Positions 32,382-46,368 of a stretch of DNA of 64,000 nucleotides are shown piece after piece (the stretch's first letter is position 1; each line of letters begins with the position of its first letter). The position numbers and the translations under genes were made by a program. Source of the stretch: Adiantum capillus-veneris (taxonomy: Eukaryota > Streptophyta > Polypodiopsida > Polypodiales > Pteridaceae); NCBI GenBank assembly GCA_014529385.2, contig CM043942.1, positions 108,251,141 through 108,315,140 of the forward strand, written 5' to 3'. The notes below the pieces were generated by a model, which had not been told where the DNA came from, did not search any database, and was given only the letters and a program-made list of their open reading frames with translations.

Positions 32382-33697
32382 AGAACTTCAAAAAGGGCTG
32401 ATGCTTGAAAAGAGGCAGAGAGGGATGCTAGCAGAGGGATCAATGGTGATACAAAGCAGACTGGAAGATGATAACAAATCATTGAAAGCAGAATTGGTTA
32501 AGCTTCAGAAAAGACTAGAAGATGATACAAAGACGTTGCAGATAGAGAATGATGAGGTAAGACAAAAGCTAGAGAAAGCTGATAGAGTCAATGCAGAACT
32601 TAATGACCTATTAGTAGCTGTGACAGAATAAGCTCAGTTAGCAAAAGACGACTTATAGAAGCAGCTGGACGAACTTAAGAGCCAAACAAGTGAAGAACAT
32701 CAACAAAGTCATGGGCGGGCTGCTATGGAAGGAATTGATATAGAGAATGTGTCAGATCCAGTGAACACAACAATTCAAGAGGACATTCCTATGGGACCAT
32801 TACAAGAGCCCCGGGATCTGACACAAGAAGAAGAAGATAATCTACAAAAATCAATAGAAGCATCCATAAAAGACACCGCCAAAGAAGTAATGCAGTGGGA
32901 GCAGAGGATATTGAAATCAATGACCATTCATAAATTAGATGCAAATGTAGTTTGACATGAATGGCTACAACCCTCTCTCCCTTATCCTCTTCTAAAATAC
33001 GACGCTGCTACAATCAACGAGAGGATTAAAGAGGAGCCTATAGTGCCGTTGTACCATGAAGACATCACCAAACCACAAGGTGTTAAGCTCATTGTAGACT
33101 CTCAACCAAGATGGAGGAAAGCATGGCTCACTAAATACCCACATTATTTAGTACATTTGGTAGAGGCACCTAAAATTATCAGAGACGACCTCAGCTTTTT
33201 ACCTCTACCAAGGATGTGTGGCATGGAAGGAACATGAACTGCTGAAGAGAAGCCACCCCACGTGGCTCAACTACCCGAATCTGCCAGGCTTGAAGGCAAG
33301 CGAGAGAACGAGTGAGCAATACATGGTGAAAATCCTAATGGGCGCCATTAAATTGTTCACTGGCTCGCCTGACCTCTCTTGCATTATGCTCAAAAAGATA
33401 TGTAAAACACTTATGGCAGTCTTTGAGGTCTTCAAACCTGGACAAGCCACATACAACATATTCTTCTTCCAAGACACTTATAGATGTGCTTATGAACTGC
33501 CTGCTCAACCTTCCCATGAGGTGATACATGCCCTCTACCAAAGAATAATGTTCCTGCCCTCATACCATCTCCAAGCCTTTGAAGAAGCCTTCTACATCGG
33601 CTTCTTCACCATCGACACAGATATATTCGGCCCAACATTAGTGGCCCAGCATGCACTATATGAGTCTGTTTTGAAGATGCGTGACATCCTCCACTGA
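32382..33697 (+). pseudogene. ORF3 of outer element, 3' part
   Basis: It continues the coiled coil from 2797: ELQKGLMLEKRQRGMLAEG matches ELQKELTLEKKQRLMMAEG of the inner copy. The acidic spacer (32725-32955) and the C-terminal domain (33043-33697; SHPTWLNYPNLPGLKASER, FFQDTYRCAYELP) follow. Stops at about 32629 and 32656 and a frameshift near 33220 break it. The frame ends at 33697, 40 bp before the PPT. Confidence 0.68.
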
Positions 33698-33737
33698 ACC
33701 AGCGGATCTACTGTCATGTCGAGGATGACATGAGCTA

Positions 33738-33749
33738 GGAGGGGGGGAG
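33738..33749 (+). promoter_or_regulatory. Polypurine tract of outer element
   Basis: AGGAGGGGGGGAG-type run directly before TGTTAGCTG. It matches the inner element's PPT. Confidence 0.8.
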
Positions 33750-34901
33750 TGTTAGCTGAAGATTGGCGGCCACACTCAACTGAAGACTGACGAAATGAGA
33801 AAAGAAGGAAATCCTATGTAGTCATTCTCTGATTAAGAAAACCTGTAATTTCACTTGTAAATGCTTGGGGCTTGGAGAAGTTTCCAATTTTGTATATTAT
33901 TTTTGCCATTAGACTGAGTAGGATTTCACTTTGGAACATGAGGTTTTGTATTTGGAAGGTATATATACCAACTTCTAACCTTAATGAAAGGACCCTTTTG
34001 TTCATTCTATGAAGTGTCTGTGAGAAGCGTATTCTGTGTACGAGAGAGAGTGAGAGTTTATCTTGATGCTACGTGCACACTGGTGGTCGAAATCGAGTAC
34101 GGAGAAGTGCCGCGTGCTGCCCTCGGAGAGAGCTATACCCACATTGCGCGTGTACGACCCGGCTTCGCGAGATTGACCTGCGAGCTATTTCTAGGGATTC
34201 GGTAAGCAAACGGTGTCTGTTTTCGCATTTCATCATACCCACCCATTCGTATTCAGTAGAGCTACGCATTAGGCACCTTAGTTTTCAGAAATGTTGACTT
34301 GCAAAAACCTGTCAGACATCCTACGTGCTTCTGCACCTGGTGTTTTTGGGTAGGGTTTTGGGTCACGGACCTTAGGGAGAGTGGCCTATTGGTGTTAATA
34401 GGATATCCCTCAAGTTTTGTAGCGTTTCGATAATGTCTAATGGGTATTTGGTTCATGGAAGCGTTGTAGGAAATCTCCTCATGTGCACAATAGTAGGTTG
34501 TAACTTAGACACTGGGTAGAGACCTCTATAGAAAGTAGTCAATAGTCGGTTGAGTGTAGGTTGACACCCCGGGGCAGTCACTTATGAAAAGCTTCCTATA
34601 TCACGTGCGTTCAAGAGGGTATTAACAATACCTCAGTATACATACTATATTTACACTACGTGCCTATTTAAAAAACCCCCACCCCCCTCTGTATGTAAAC
34701 ATTTTGATACATTTTGATCTTTTAATAATCCTCTCCGGTTAACTCACGTGATAGCATACACATTCTAAAAAGTGACCGCCCCGTTGTTGACACCCAATGC
34801 TTGCTTCCACGCGCTTGTGGGTCGAGCTTCGTCCTTAGCTGACAATTCTTGTTAGGTGAGTTCTCGCTGTGCTGACGTCCTTTGCAGCGTATCCGCCAAC
34901 A
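33750..34901 (+). repeat. 3' LTR of outer element
   Basis: About 1,152 bp, TGTTAGCTG...CGCCAACA. The last ~120 bp match the reverse complement of the inner LTR start (gtcgagcttcgtccttagctgac, gtgagttctcgctgtgctgacgtcc), as does a middle portion (caagttttgtagcg...gtaggttgtaactt). A TATA box TATATATA lies at about 33960-33967. It carries the half-palindrome AGACATCCTACGTG at 34314-34327. Parts differ in length from the inner LTR, so it is a diverged subfamily. Its partner LTR is outside the window. Confidence 0.82.
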
Positions 34902-34973
34902 CAAACACACACGCGCGTGCACACACACACACACACACAACGAGTGGAAGGACCCTAAACCCTCCTTCAAATC

Positions 34974-35024
<51 letters not shown>

Positions 35025-35400
35025 CCCCCCCAACTACAATAAATTATTGGATTGTTGGCGCCATGCACGGGTGGATACCAGATTAATACCACACGTGTAC
35101 ACTTTATAATGATAAGTTGCAATCATTAAATAGATTTTACATTTACAACTAATTTTGTTCATTGGGTTTTCCATACCACATATGGTGAGAGAGAGAGAGA
35201 GAGAAGAAAAGATCCCAACATCCATAATAAGATAGAGTGTTTTGATCTATCACAATAGTAAGAGAGAGAGAGAGTTGAGTGCTCCATCACACACACACAC
35301 ACACACTTGGTCACTACATTTGACTTCGATTGTTTCATCCAACTACACACACACACACTTGATTAACTTTATTTGACAGGGATTGATGCATCTAGATACA
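34902..35400. repeat. Microsatellite cluster (CA, CT, GA)
   Basis: (AC)n at about 34920-34939, (TC)n at 34976-35022 running into ten C, (GA)n near 35187-35203 and 35261-35274, and (AC)n near 35288-35308 and 35345-35358. No gene. Open frames over these runs encode only SLSLSL or HTHTHT and are artefacts. Confidence 0.9.
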
Positions 35401-37250
35401 TAGACACTTATTCTTAACTATTATTGTAGCTGATGGTGGTATTATCTATTGGGTGATCACCTTGGATAGTTATTCTCCCTCCATGGGTGATTTTGGCTCA
35501 TGTTATAATAAAGCTGATGCTTCGCATATCCTTTAGCACACGATTAATTTTGTAATTTTCCTATTCTCTTTGGATAAATGACAGTACCAAGGTGTGTTTC
35601 CCCACCATTTATAGACAGTCTTCACAAATGACTGGTAAATAGGGACAATGCCTTACAAATCCACAAGCACCCAAACCAAGACATGACCTCTATTGGTGAT
35701 TGTTAGATCTATGTCATGAATGTGCATGCCGCTCCAATTCAGTTTTTGCTAAACACTAAGGCCCATAACACCTAGTACGCATGCATTCAACAATAACAGA
35801 TTGGAACCTACATATCAATGATTGTACTTGCCAACACTTATGGCAAATATGATGCTCCTAGCACACCTGAAAGAGGAGTTAAATAGTTCTAAAAAGAAAC
35901 TAAATACTTTCTATTGCAATCATTTGCAAGCCTTGTTCATACGTTTGAACCATAATAGAATGTAAAACGTAAGTCACTTCTAGGTACAAATAATGAAACA
36001 TTTTCATTAGCAACACATAGCCTTGCTATATGCAAAAACAACCATCCGTTAATGTTGTTTAGTAGCACTTATAACCTGAACAAGTCATTTTGAGTATTCC
36101 ACAATTTTTGGCCACTGAAATTTCTCCTCATACGGTGTGCTCAAAATGGTCTAGCCAATGGATTTGACGAGCACCTAGGGACTTTGTCGCAATACGTAAT
36201 GGAAATAATGGGCATTAGCGTCAGTCCCCGAGACTCATATTCTCCACATGTGGAATACGTATTAGATAAGACTGTCCATAAGAAGAATGTCCTTCAAGTA
36301 CGAGATGTACTTGTGTGTGGAGGTAACTCAAACACTCTGCCAAATTCCTTGAGTTCCTAGACCATGTTGTATTCCATGTGACAACATGTGCCAAAGAAAA
36401 CCCTACATATAGGTCCATAACTTCATAATACAAAAATGTATTTGGGACACTACGGCCAAAAATTTTGTGCTCTTACATGACCTTGTCATGTCTTTGAAGA
36501 GAAAAATGGATGATCCAACTTGAACAAGTCAAGTAGAGCACATTCAAAAGTGGAATAACACCAAATCATATGCATACCTGGAGGTTGAACATAACGTTCA
36601 CTTACCTGTAGTCATGTGCACCTTGCAAACCTTAAAAAAAGCTATAAAAGAAGCACTAGAAACTGGTAACTTTGGGTGTTGCCTTTGAAATCCAACCCCT
36701 TGGTTAGCTTCTGCAATGTCAAACCGCTTGGTTAGACTTTGCATGAAAACTTCTCATCGTAGCAGCCAACAGTGACCAACACGTCTACCGTCAAAAATGT
36801 TTGTAGTCAATTGAGAAAGTTGAATTTGTCCACTAGTTCTTGGTAGACTGCGGGCTTATTTCCTTGAAATTACAATGGTACTGAGCTCAAATCATGACTC
36901 TCAACACCTATGGAGTGATTATGTATTAGTGGGGTCATACCCCTAAAAATGCCACTCCTAGAGGCCTATTTTGTGCTGCAACTAAGCAACATATCTTCTT
37001 CAATTGAAATGTCACAACTAATTCGTGATAGAATCTTCTCCGTCCATGAACGGAGGAGAAAGATTTCAAATACCCCCAAAGAAAATAGTTATGGGTGATA
37101 GCATGAAAAGGTGGTGCAAAAAGCAATGTCCTTAACACTTCTTTGTGAGGCATTTATTGATGGTGCTTTAGCACACTTTTGAAGATGTTCTTGTGAGACT
37201 ACACTTTAAGTTTATTTTTGTGAAACGTTGGTCCCAACCACTTTATGATT
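35401..37250. other. AT-rich stretch without recognised genes
   Basis: No frame of interest on either strand and no LTR borders or tandem repeats that I can see. Confidence 0.5.
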
Positions 37251-37301
37251 TATTGAAATGTTTGTCCGTCTACCTTTCATTCGTGCTGCTGTAACTGAGC
37301 G

Positions 37302-37306
<5 letters not shown>

Positions 37307-37380
<74 letters not shown>
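37307..37380. repeat. (CT)37 microsatellite
   Basis: Uninterrupted CT repeat of 74 bp. Confidence 0.97.
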
Positions 37381-37381
<1 letters not shown>

Positions 37382-37639
37382 GGGTAGATTGCATGATGTT
37401 CAGAAATCTACCCTCATCTCTCCTTCTCTTGAATCAAGAAAGCATGGCTTGCAAATCCATCTTCGTCAATGACGTCCACGTCCTGACTTGATGCGAATGC
37501 ACTCAAAAACTGCACCCAGCGTGCTCCAACCTTCAAAAGGGCAGGGCTCTTGTCTACTCTACCCCACGTTGGTGTGGCTCAGATGTGGCAGCAAGACATT
37601 CAACAACAATAGCCTTCTCACTACACTCAAGGTGGATGG

Positions 37640-40115
37640 CTACCCATGGATGGAAGCATCAGTAGGTTGGGAGAAGAAATTCAGCAGAAAAGCAGCAAGA
37701 TTTTTGTGTGGGTGAGAGCACCTTGGAAGAGGGGGTTGTGTTGCACCAGCAGCATTGGCAGATCCTTCAGCTTGGATTACAGCCCACGTCCATGGAAGCA
37801 GCAATTGGACACCAACAACATCCTCCAAATGATCACCACATTATCGAGCAGCCAATAATTACAGACAATGGTTTTGGTTACCATTAGCAAGCTTCAAATC
37901 CAATGGGGTGGTTTCACTCATCTCAAGATCATGTCAAGGACAATCCAAAAAATGATGGGATGTCCCCTCATGGCTGCACTGATTATTCAACCACAATTCA
38001 CCAGGAAGCCACACATAGGATGCTACATTATTGGGCCACGATGAAACAAGAGAGTCGTCAAAGAAAAAGAGAACGAGATGCATCATGCTTGTCAACGCCT
38101 AAAGATATGAGTACAGTTTGCAAAACAATGATGCTTTGCTAGCAAGAAGCTACAAACGGCATGAATTGTGAAGCTAAGAAATCCACCTTTTGATTGCTTC
38201 TAGAGAAGCCAGCTTTTTGACGGGTGCACTGTGGATTAGAGAAGTCTATACTCTCCAACATACAAGGCACATTCACCAAAGTCAAAGCATCCTTGTCTAA
38301 GGAGGAGCTGAAGCTAAAAAGAGCTTTATGCATGATGTTGGTGAATAGCGAAGGGGATCCATCAAGGTCTATAAGCAATTCGGAGATGGCGAGGTTCACA
38401 GGGTTGCATCGAGGAAATTTTGTAGCAGCTAATTCAAGATTACAACAGGCTGAAGTAGGAGAATTTCCATTGCAATTATGCCGACATCAACAACCTCAAA
38501 GTCATTGCATCATGCAGAAGATAAGAGACATTGTGTTTGCTTTTTGGTAGACGGTAACACGAGTGTCCCCAAACAAAAAGGATGTGTGTCGAAAGCGCCT
38601 TGGGAAAAATCTTACATAAAGCATCCAATACATTTTCTTGTCGAGTCCCAGGTATGCTTTAAAAGTGCTTTAATTATTTTGTTCTCTTGCATGCTCTAGT
38701 ATAGGTACCATGCATGTAGGTAGTAACTGCATTTAGGTAGTATTACATCATGTATCATGTTGTTTGTGAAGCCCCATACGTGTGTACGCTCCAGAAGGCA
38801 ATCTTTCGGTACTCTTGGAGCACCAATATAAACTCAAATATATTCTACTATCACCATATAAATCACCGTAGGTATAGTGTATAGAAACTCTTCAACCACC
38901 AATATATACTCATGGATCTCCTAAAATACTTAGAGCCATGAAGAATACCTTCACCCTGTGTAGAAGCTAGCATGAGGTCAAACAATTACTTCAAGTATAC
39001 ATAAAGGCAAAAAAAGTGCATTAGGCCAAAGTGCATAGACTAGGTACTTCAGCACTACCAATTTTGCTACATGCACCTTGTAGAAATATATTACATTGAA
39101 GATTACCTAGAGTACCTACATGTAGATGCTATTAATACTACCATGTCAAAGGGGTTGGTGCTCAAAAACACCAATGTAGACTCATAGGTTCTAATAGGAT
39201 CCTCTTGGACAACGAATGTACATTTAATGGTAGTTTAAAACCACCTTTGTAAACTCATAGGTCCTTTACAACTATGAAAGTACATACCAATAGTCTCTCT
39301 TGGGCTACTTGGAAGCTTCCAAAGTACCTTGAGATTAGGTATAAGCTAGCATGCGACCACCAGCATGTACTTTTGGAATACAAACTCTAGGTATATAGGT
39401 ACTCTCTGTGGTACTTATTAAATTATCAATTTCAAGGACTTAGGTACTTTGCAAAAACTTGTACTTCATAAAGTGCCATTTACATTGGCTTAGGTACTTT
39501 AGTACCTAACAAAAGGTTTAAAAAGTACCATGTTAGGTAGCATGTTCAAGTTGCAATGACTTTAACCTTCTCTTCACAAACTCAAGGTTTTAATGAGATT
39601 TTCTTTTCATTGGACATGTGGAATTTTATAGGAGATTCCAAATGCAATATTCACACATCAAGATCTCTCTCAGATATTTTTAGGGATTGAAGCCTTGGTT
39701 TTTTTGCAAGTTGAAGGATATGTACACTTGTTATTGCATTGCTCACAAATAGATGATATACCTCAAGGATGCATTCAACCAGATGAGACAAAGCAAGACA
39801 GGAGTGCACAGTGAAGGGTGTGGCTGCAAGTGTCAAGTATGCTTCATAGAAGAGGATCTAGAAAAGTATGGAGCTATTGCGTAAACGCACAATAGCATCA
39901 AAAAATTGGCTGAGATGGTATTTTGTCTGAAGCCAGATGAGTCTACGTTTCATAAGCTCTCTTGCTTGAAGGGAGAATGTGATCAATGTGGATCGCAGTG
40001 GTTAGTGCTCTATCCAAAAGAAGAATCTGAAAATGCATTCCAGATTTCAGTAAAGGTGTTTAAAGACATTGCATCAGCCCATCAAGAAGGCAAGAAGCAC
40101 AAGGATAAAATGTAG
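37640..40115 (+). pseudogene. Degenerate transposase-like region
   Basis: Broken plus-strand frames. 38224-38640 reads a helical stretch (NIQGTFTKVKASLSKEELKLKRALC) and then, across a stop, VTRVSPNKKDVCRKRLGKN. About 39780-40115 reads GCGCKCQVCFIEEDLEKYGA, a stop, then AEMVFCLKPDESTFHKLSCLKGECDQCGSQWL. The VSPNKKDV word followed by Cys-rich stretches and the C-x4-C-x2-C group recalls transposon-type proteins found across many eukaryotes, but I cannot name the family. The DNA between (38700-39650) has no frame. I call it a decayed multi-part gene, probably from a transposon. Confidence 0.35.
38700..39650. other. Intron-like spacer rich in GGTACTT/AAGTACC words
   Basis: No coding. 'aggtacttt', 'tagtacct' and similar words recur, including a 20-bp hairpin at 39490-39509 (TTAGGTACT, TT, AGTACCTAA). 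The same words recur in the tandem repeat at 42997-43347. Confidence 0.5.
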
Positions 40116-41547
<1,432 letters not shown>

Positions 41548-41600
41548 GAGGGTGTTGCATTCATTGCTGGATGAGATTTGATAGTTTTTTAATTAGAATA

Positions 41601-41757
41601 CCAGAAATGAAGACACCACCACAAAAGGGCACCTTACCAAACAAATCACCGGTTGAGGTGTCATCCACCAGCTTGCATTCCAGCAGTAGCAAATGGCCCA
41701 AGAGTGGTGCAAGTTTGTTGTCAAAGGACACCTTTCTTGCCTCTGATAAGAGCAATG
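41601..41757 (+). other. Possible exon, Ser/Pro/Lys-rich
   Basis: The frame MKTPPQKGTLPNKSPVEVSS...SSSSKWPKSGASLL is flanked by an acceptor-like 'tttttaattag' (about 41600) and a donor-like GGTAGT (about 41757). It could be an upstream exon of the gene ending at 44200. No similarity recognised. Confidence 0.3.
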
Positions 41758-42002
41758 GTAGTCCCCCATTTCCTTCTATGAATCTGTTAAATTAGTACTT
41801 TTTGGTTAGAAAATTAGATGTTAAAGGTTTGCCACTGTGTTTCCCATGTCCACATTTCATTAATTTTATTACATTGAATGCATAGTTTTACATGGCGGTG
41901 GAAGTGTTTTGACTAATCCCCTTTCCACTAAATTTTGTGCTCAATAGTAGCATCTTGGAAGGCTCAATATCCCAAGAATACCTGATTCTGCTTTACCCGA
42001 CA

Positions 42003-44200
42003 TGACCTACACCAAGAGTACGGTCTAAGTTTGGAAGGCAAGCTGTACCAACATTTGTTTGATGAGGATGTGTCAGACGAGGATTGACTGGCAAAGAAAA
42101 GGGATAAGGATGCCAGGATCTTCTTGCATATGGTGCGGTCCGAATATGCAGAAGAATTTAGGTTATTGTTTCACAAAACACATCAAGCCATACCAACCAA
42201 CAAAGAAATCACACACGAGTTTTCAACCTTGTTTGTATATGAGAGATGCCCAGCTGCCATGCAAAGTCCAACGGGTCAGTGGAAGGTTGCATGGGCTGTT
42301 GTTGGTGAACAGGTCCTAGATCATTGCAAGAAGCTCCCGGGTGGGATGGACAAAAAGCTCAAGAACTGGACTGACTACAATGAGAATGGTCAGCATGTGA
42401 CTCTCGGACCACACAATCCACTCCAAAGGCTCTCATTGACCATGGTGGGATAACTTCTATTTCTTGTAGTTTGGGCCCTCACTCCTTTTTGAATTGTAGC
42501 TCTATTAGTCTCCAAATCATGGTGGAAGTGGAGCAGATGTTGGCTACAAGAAAGAGTACAGTGGAGAGATTGGAAAGCACACTAAATGCATCCCAAGTGC
42601 AACTACAAGATAAAAGTCAGAGCATGTGGAAGATAGAGGGAACACCTTCAGCTGCAGTAGTGCTTCAAGGGCAATTGACTGAGCTCCAAACATTGAAAGA
42701 CAGCATGGAGGGAGGAGCATGTGGTGCATTTGATTCTGAGCTAATGGTAATTGATGCAAAGATCATTGCTCTCTCAACTGCATTGATAGCTCTAGGGACT
42801 GATGCAAGAAAATCAAAGATTAGAGACGACGTTGATCGTATAGAGGTATGCAATGTAAAACTAAACCTTGCATTTAGGTTTTTAAGTGCAACATAAGTAT
42901 CATGTGAACTTTTTAAGTGGTTCATAGAGTTTTGGGATATTACCTGACAAGTGAAACTCTCAAGATTCAACACTTGACTCTGATTATGTTTTGCATGGTA
43001 CTTTCCACAAGTCCCAATGGAGTTTTTTTGGTACTTAACAAGGCACAAGTAGATAGAACTACACAAACTCCGCCATTTAACAAGGATTAAATATGTCATG
43101 GTACTTTATGTAAGTACCAATGGATCCGTATGTGTGCTTCACAAAGCCTAGGGATGGTAAAAATGAGGTAGAACTCGTAGATTCCACCATGTGATTTTTA
43201 TTATATACACCATGGTACTTTTTGTAGTTACCAATGAGGTATTGTTGGTGCTTCATAGAGCATATAAATGGTAGAAAATAGGTAGAACTATCAAAATCAA
43301 ACATTTGACTGTGATTGAGTAGATCATGGTACTTTTTGTAAGTACCAATGCAAGTTTATTGACTAGTGGTTCACAAATCTTAGTGGTGGTGGAAATCACA
43401 AAGTCCTCCATTAGACTAGGATTAAAGGTACTTTGTGAGGATAAGTAATATGGTAGATTTTTATATGGTAGTTCAAATTCAAGGTACAACCAAGAGTACC
43501 CACATAGGCACTTTGTACATATTGTTGCATTACTTGGTAGAGTTTATAGTACTCTCATAGCTACTTAGAGTGTATCCTTGGTACTTTTTTGACATGGACT
43601 AATATTTACTTGTCAAGTGTGGTGCAGAAAGAACTAATTGAGTTGGCAACATCAGAAGCTACATGTGCTGCTCAAGTCACATTTTGTGAGAGCTTACTGG
43701 ATCAAGTCAAGAGAGGTGACTCAATGTTGCTACGATCAACAGCTGGCAAGCATGGGATTCATCAGCAAGCCAAAGTGACTATTCCAGGAGCATGTGCTGC
43801 ATGTGGTTTAGGTGTTTTCGCTTCCAAAGTAGTGTGCGTGTATACATTAGCATGTGGCGATGCATACCATGCTTTGTGTTTTGCTAGATGGGTTGGGTCA
43901 GAGAAAGAATGTGCCAACCCTTCCTGTAAGCAGAGTATTCCGAAATCTACAAATTCGATGCCTGTGCATAATGGTTGGTTTTCTATTCTCCATGTCTATC
44001 AAGATTAATAGAGTTTGTTAAGAATGTAAGAAACTTTTTTTTATTGCACAAGCTACAACTTCTGTGGTGTAGTTGCAGGTTCCAGTCTTATGCCATATGT
44101 GGTAACATTACCAGTTGAGGTGCCAAACCTGAATGTTGATCCAACTCCGGATGCCCATACTATAGACACAGACATGCAATTTGTTACACCTCAGAGATAA
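42003..44200 (+). pseudogene. Spliced gene or pseudogene ending in a RING-like zinc domain
   Basis: Phase-consistent exons: about 42003-42444 (HDLHQEYGLSLEGKLYQHLFDEDVSDED, a TGA at 42085-42087 where TGG would fit, then LAKKRDKDARIFLHMVRSEYAEEF); 42537-42845; 43628-43973; 44079-44200, ending in TAA. Introns 42445-42536, 42846-43627 and 43974-44078 have GT/AG borders and agree in phase (0, 0, 1). Exon 2 is helical (VERLESTLNASQVQLQ). Exon 3 has CAAC...CVYTLACGDAYHALCF...CANPSC, a Cys/His ligand pattern like a RING or PHD finger. The family is unknown to me. The stop suggests a decayed copy, but if the first exon starts later the gene could be intact. The upstream 5' end is not resolved. Confidence 0.5.
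42997..43347. repeat. Four tandem ~110-bp units with hairpins inside an intron
   Basis: Units begin with 'catggtactt' near 42997, 43100, 43214 and 43329 (steps 103, 114, 115 bp). Two hold exact 7-bp inverted repeats (GGTACTT, 5-base loop, AAGTACC at 43100-43118 and 43329-43347). The other two are decayed. All lie in intron 42846-43627. Confidence 0.75.
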
Positions 44201-44392
44201 GGGTTTTTAGGTCAGATGGACCTTTTCTAAGAGTTTGGCCCATTCACACATGGGTGCTTACAGTGGCCGGTTGTTGCAAAAAAACTGTAAAATTAAGATA
44301 AGTGGTGTGCCTCTCATCGCGCGATCACCTACACACCTATTGGATCGACAAGCCCGGTCCATGAATCAATCAAATAAATAACATGCATCCAT

Positions 44393-44540
44393 CAAAGGTG
44401 ATAGGGTGTCCGTAAGGGTTAACATGCCCCCCTTTTTTATGTAGATTTCATCCTCGGAAGCTATTGAGACGAAGCCCATTCGTTGAGGTGGTGGAAGAGC
44501 AGCCAAAATTGAATGTCCTTTGTCTTCTTCAATCACTGCA
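44393..44540 (-). other. Possible minus-strand exon
   Basis: The frame GHSILAALPPPQRMGFVSIASEDEIYIKKGGMLTLTD is preceded on the minus strand by an acceptor-like 'ttcattttgcag' (about 44532-44543). The composition looks protein-like. No domain recognised and no partner exon found. Confidence 0.3.
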
Positions 44541-44650
44541 AAATGAACCAAAATTGGCACAGTAAATCCATTCTCATATACAATTAAACAGCATATGTAG
44601 TTGTAGGCAGACAAATTGATTTGTAAACGGAGTATTAAACAATTTGTCAA

Positions 44651-45778
44651 AAATAAACATTAAAGTGTAATATACTCAAACACATAAACAATTGTAAAGT
44701 TCAAAAACTAAACCAGTCCAAGGTTGCTAACTTAACGGTTGAAAGGCAATAGAGGTCAACTATTAATACCATGGGCAAGCTTCTCAATTTTCTCTGGTCA
44801 ATTAAGTTGTTTAATTGCGAGAGCCAAGTATTTCATGTCTGAGGGCTGACTAGAGGCTATACCTAAAAGATCTTATAGCTAAGCTACGATAAAAGGAATT
44901 GCTCATAAAATCATCGCCTCACTTATTTCCTTTTCTTTGAACCCCCAGAGTCTTTTCACATCGATTGAATTTTGATGTGTGTGCTTATTTTGTATACCTT
45001 GGGTTTTTTATTTTCAAGGAAAAGCGCCCACACTGGGAACGTCTAGGGCTCTAGTACCATAGGCAATACATGTGAGTGAAGTACCAAATCAAGCTGGGAT
45101 TCTCTTCTAGCTTAAGATTTTACATTGTGGCACTTTTGATTATTATTTTTTCTTCGTTTTTAGCATTTTAATTTTGTAACTTTGACATTGTTACCCTCCC
45201 CAAGCTCATCACACTAGTAAACTCCCTTTATAATACTTAAGCTAAATATCGGAAAGCCCACTAGAAAGCCCCAGTACATTGCACACAATGCTGCCTAAAT
45301 TGGATTAAGAACCTAAATTAACCATTGAGGAATTCCCCATGGTATGAATAGAAGATCTCTAACTCCTAACTTGGTCAAACTAGCTTAGTAAGACTGCTTG
45401 ATTCTGAAACCTAAACAAGGGTTTATGACAGAAAATTATACAGAATCTAATGTTTAATCTAAGAAAATGTGCAGAATATTGTGAACCAATCACATTTAAA
45501 GCAGAAAATCATGGATGCAAAAACAAAGACAAGGGAAAATGCTAATGGTCAAGAAACACCTGTTTGTGTTGATGATCGCGCTTGATTTGAAGAGTGAACG
45601 AGAGAAAGATTCCATGAAGGTCCAAATCCTAACAACATCAACACATTCTTGTGCACACTAGGAGACACAAAGAATACCTCTAGGAGGCACATCAGTGGGA
45701 AGAGACACCAACCCTTATTGAAAACAATCAAACAACATAAGGAACCTTAACCTAATTATTTGCACTCCCCCTAAAGAG
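44651..45778. other. AT-rich stretch without recognised genes
   Basis: No convincing frame. The minus-strand frame 45549-45731 is short and lacks motifs. Confidence 0.4.
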
Positions 45779-46204
45779 TCAAGGGAATATGATATTGTAG
45801 AGGTTGGGAGGTAACCCTAAGGCTAAACCACTATCCTCATCATCATCAAGAAAAACAAACTCATCATCAGTGAGACCATATGTGCCATCCGTGTAATAAT
45901 GTAAGTCTTCCTCATCATTAAAGGCACAAATGTTCACTAAGACCATCACTAGACGTCTATAGTCATCTTGGTGAAGAGGGTAAGTTTGTGCAATCGGAGA
46001 GACATCCTCTACTACGTATGAATCAGTAGTGGTCAAGAGACGTATCAACCATTCTAACTCCTCGAAATTCCTCTCACATGCTAGCGTATCTACCAAATCC
46101 CATTCACATGCAAGCACTAGGTAGGCTATGTGAAACACTTGTGCAAAGTAAAGAGGGTACCTCTCACCCAAGGTAGGAGTGGATGACTCTATCGTACTAG
46201 CCAT
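45779..46204 (-). CDS. Small acidic ORF of unknown function
   Basis: About 141 codons from the ATG at 46204 (MASTIESSTPTLGERYPLYF; an upstream in-frame ATG at 46240 would add 12 residues). The protein is acidic, has hydrophobic helices (FAQVFHIAYLVLACEWDLV) and a run of Asp/Glu near its end (FVFLDDDEDS). No family recognised. A TATATATA box lies about 165 bp upstream on the minus strand (46369-46380), in DNA that looks like the start of an LTR (46462 leftward), so the ORF may be driven by an LTR promoter or be part of the element. Confidence 0.45.
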   Translation of the reverse strand: MASTIESSTPTLGERYPLYFAQVFHIAYLVLACEWDLVDTLACERNFEELEWLIRLLTTTDSYVVEDVSPIAQTYPLHQDDYRRLVMVLVNICAFNDEEDLHYYTDGTYGLTDDEFVFLDDDEDSGLALGLPPNLYNIIFP

Positions 46205-46368
46205 ATCTGTATACACATTTAGATGATGGTTAGAGTGCAAATATTATAAGGGTCGTGTCATAATGTGTTTTTATGATTTTGTGTTATGTATAGAACTTGT
46301 AGGTTTCCAGTTTTTTTTTGGTGACTCTTGCTTTTCTACTTTTTTATTCTTGTTTTTTGTGTGTATAA

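Larger units (their letters stand above)
1..34901 (+). mobile_element. Outer plus-strand Ty3-type LTR retrotransposon, 3' portion
   Basis: This is the 3' part of an older element whose 5' end lies left of the window. It is read as a leader with palindromic sites (188-211, 436-459), a long 3'-terminal ORF (626-2797 continuing at 32382-33697), a purine tract (33738-33749) and a 3' LTR (33750-34901). The LTR end resembles the reverse complement of the inner element's LTR start, and the ORF matches the inner element's 3' ORF, so the two belong to one superfamily. The element is split by the insertion at 2803-32376. No gag or pol of this copy is in the window. Confidence 0.8.

Noticed and set aside
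37212-37491. Open frames over CT/GA runs (also 34722-35109, 41315-41581, 63516-63888)
   Set aside because: They encode only Ser-Leu or Arg-Glu dipeptide repeats from microsatellites.
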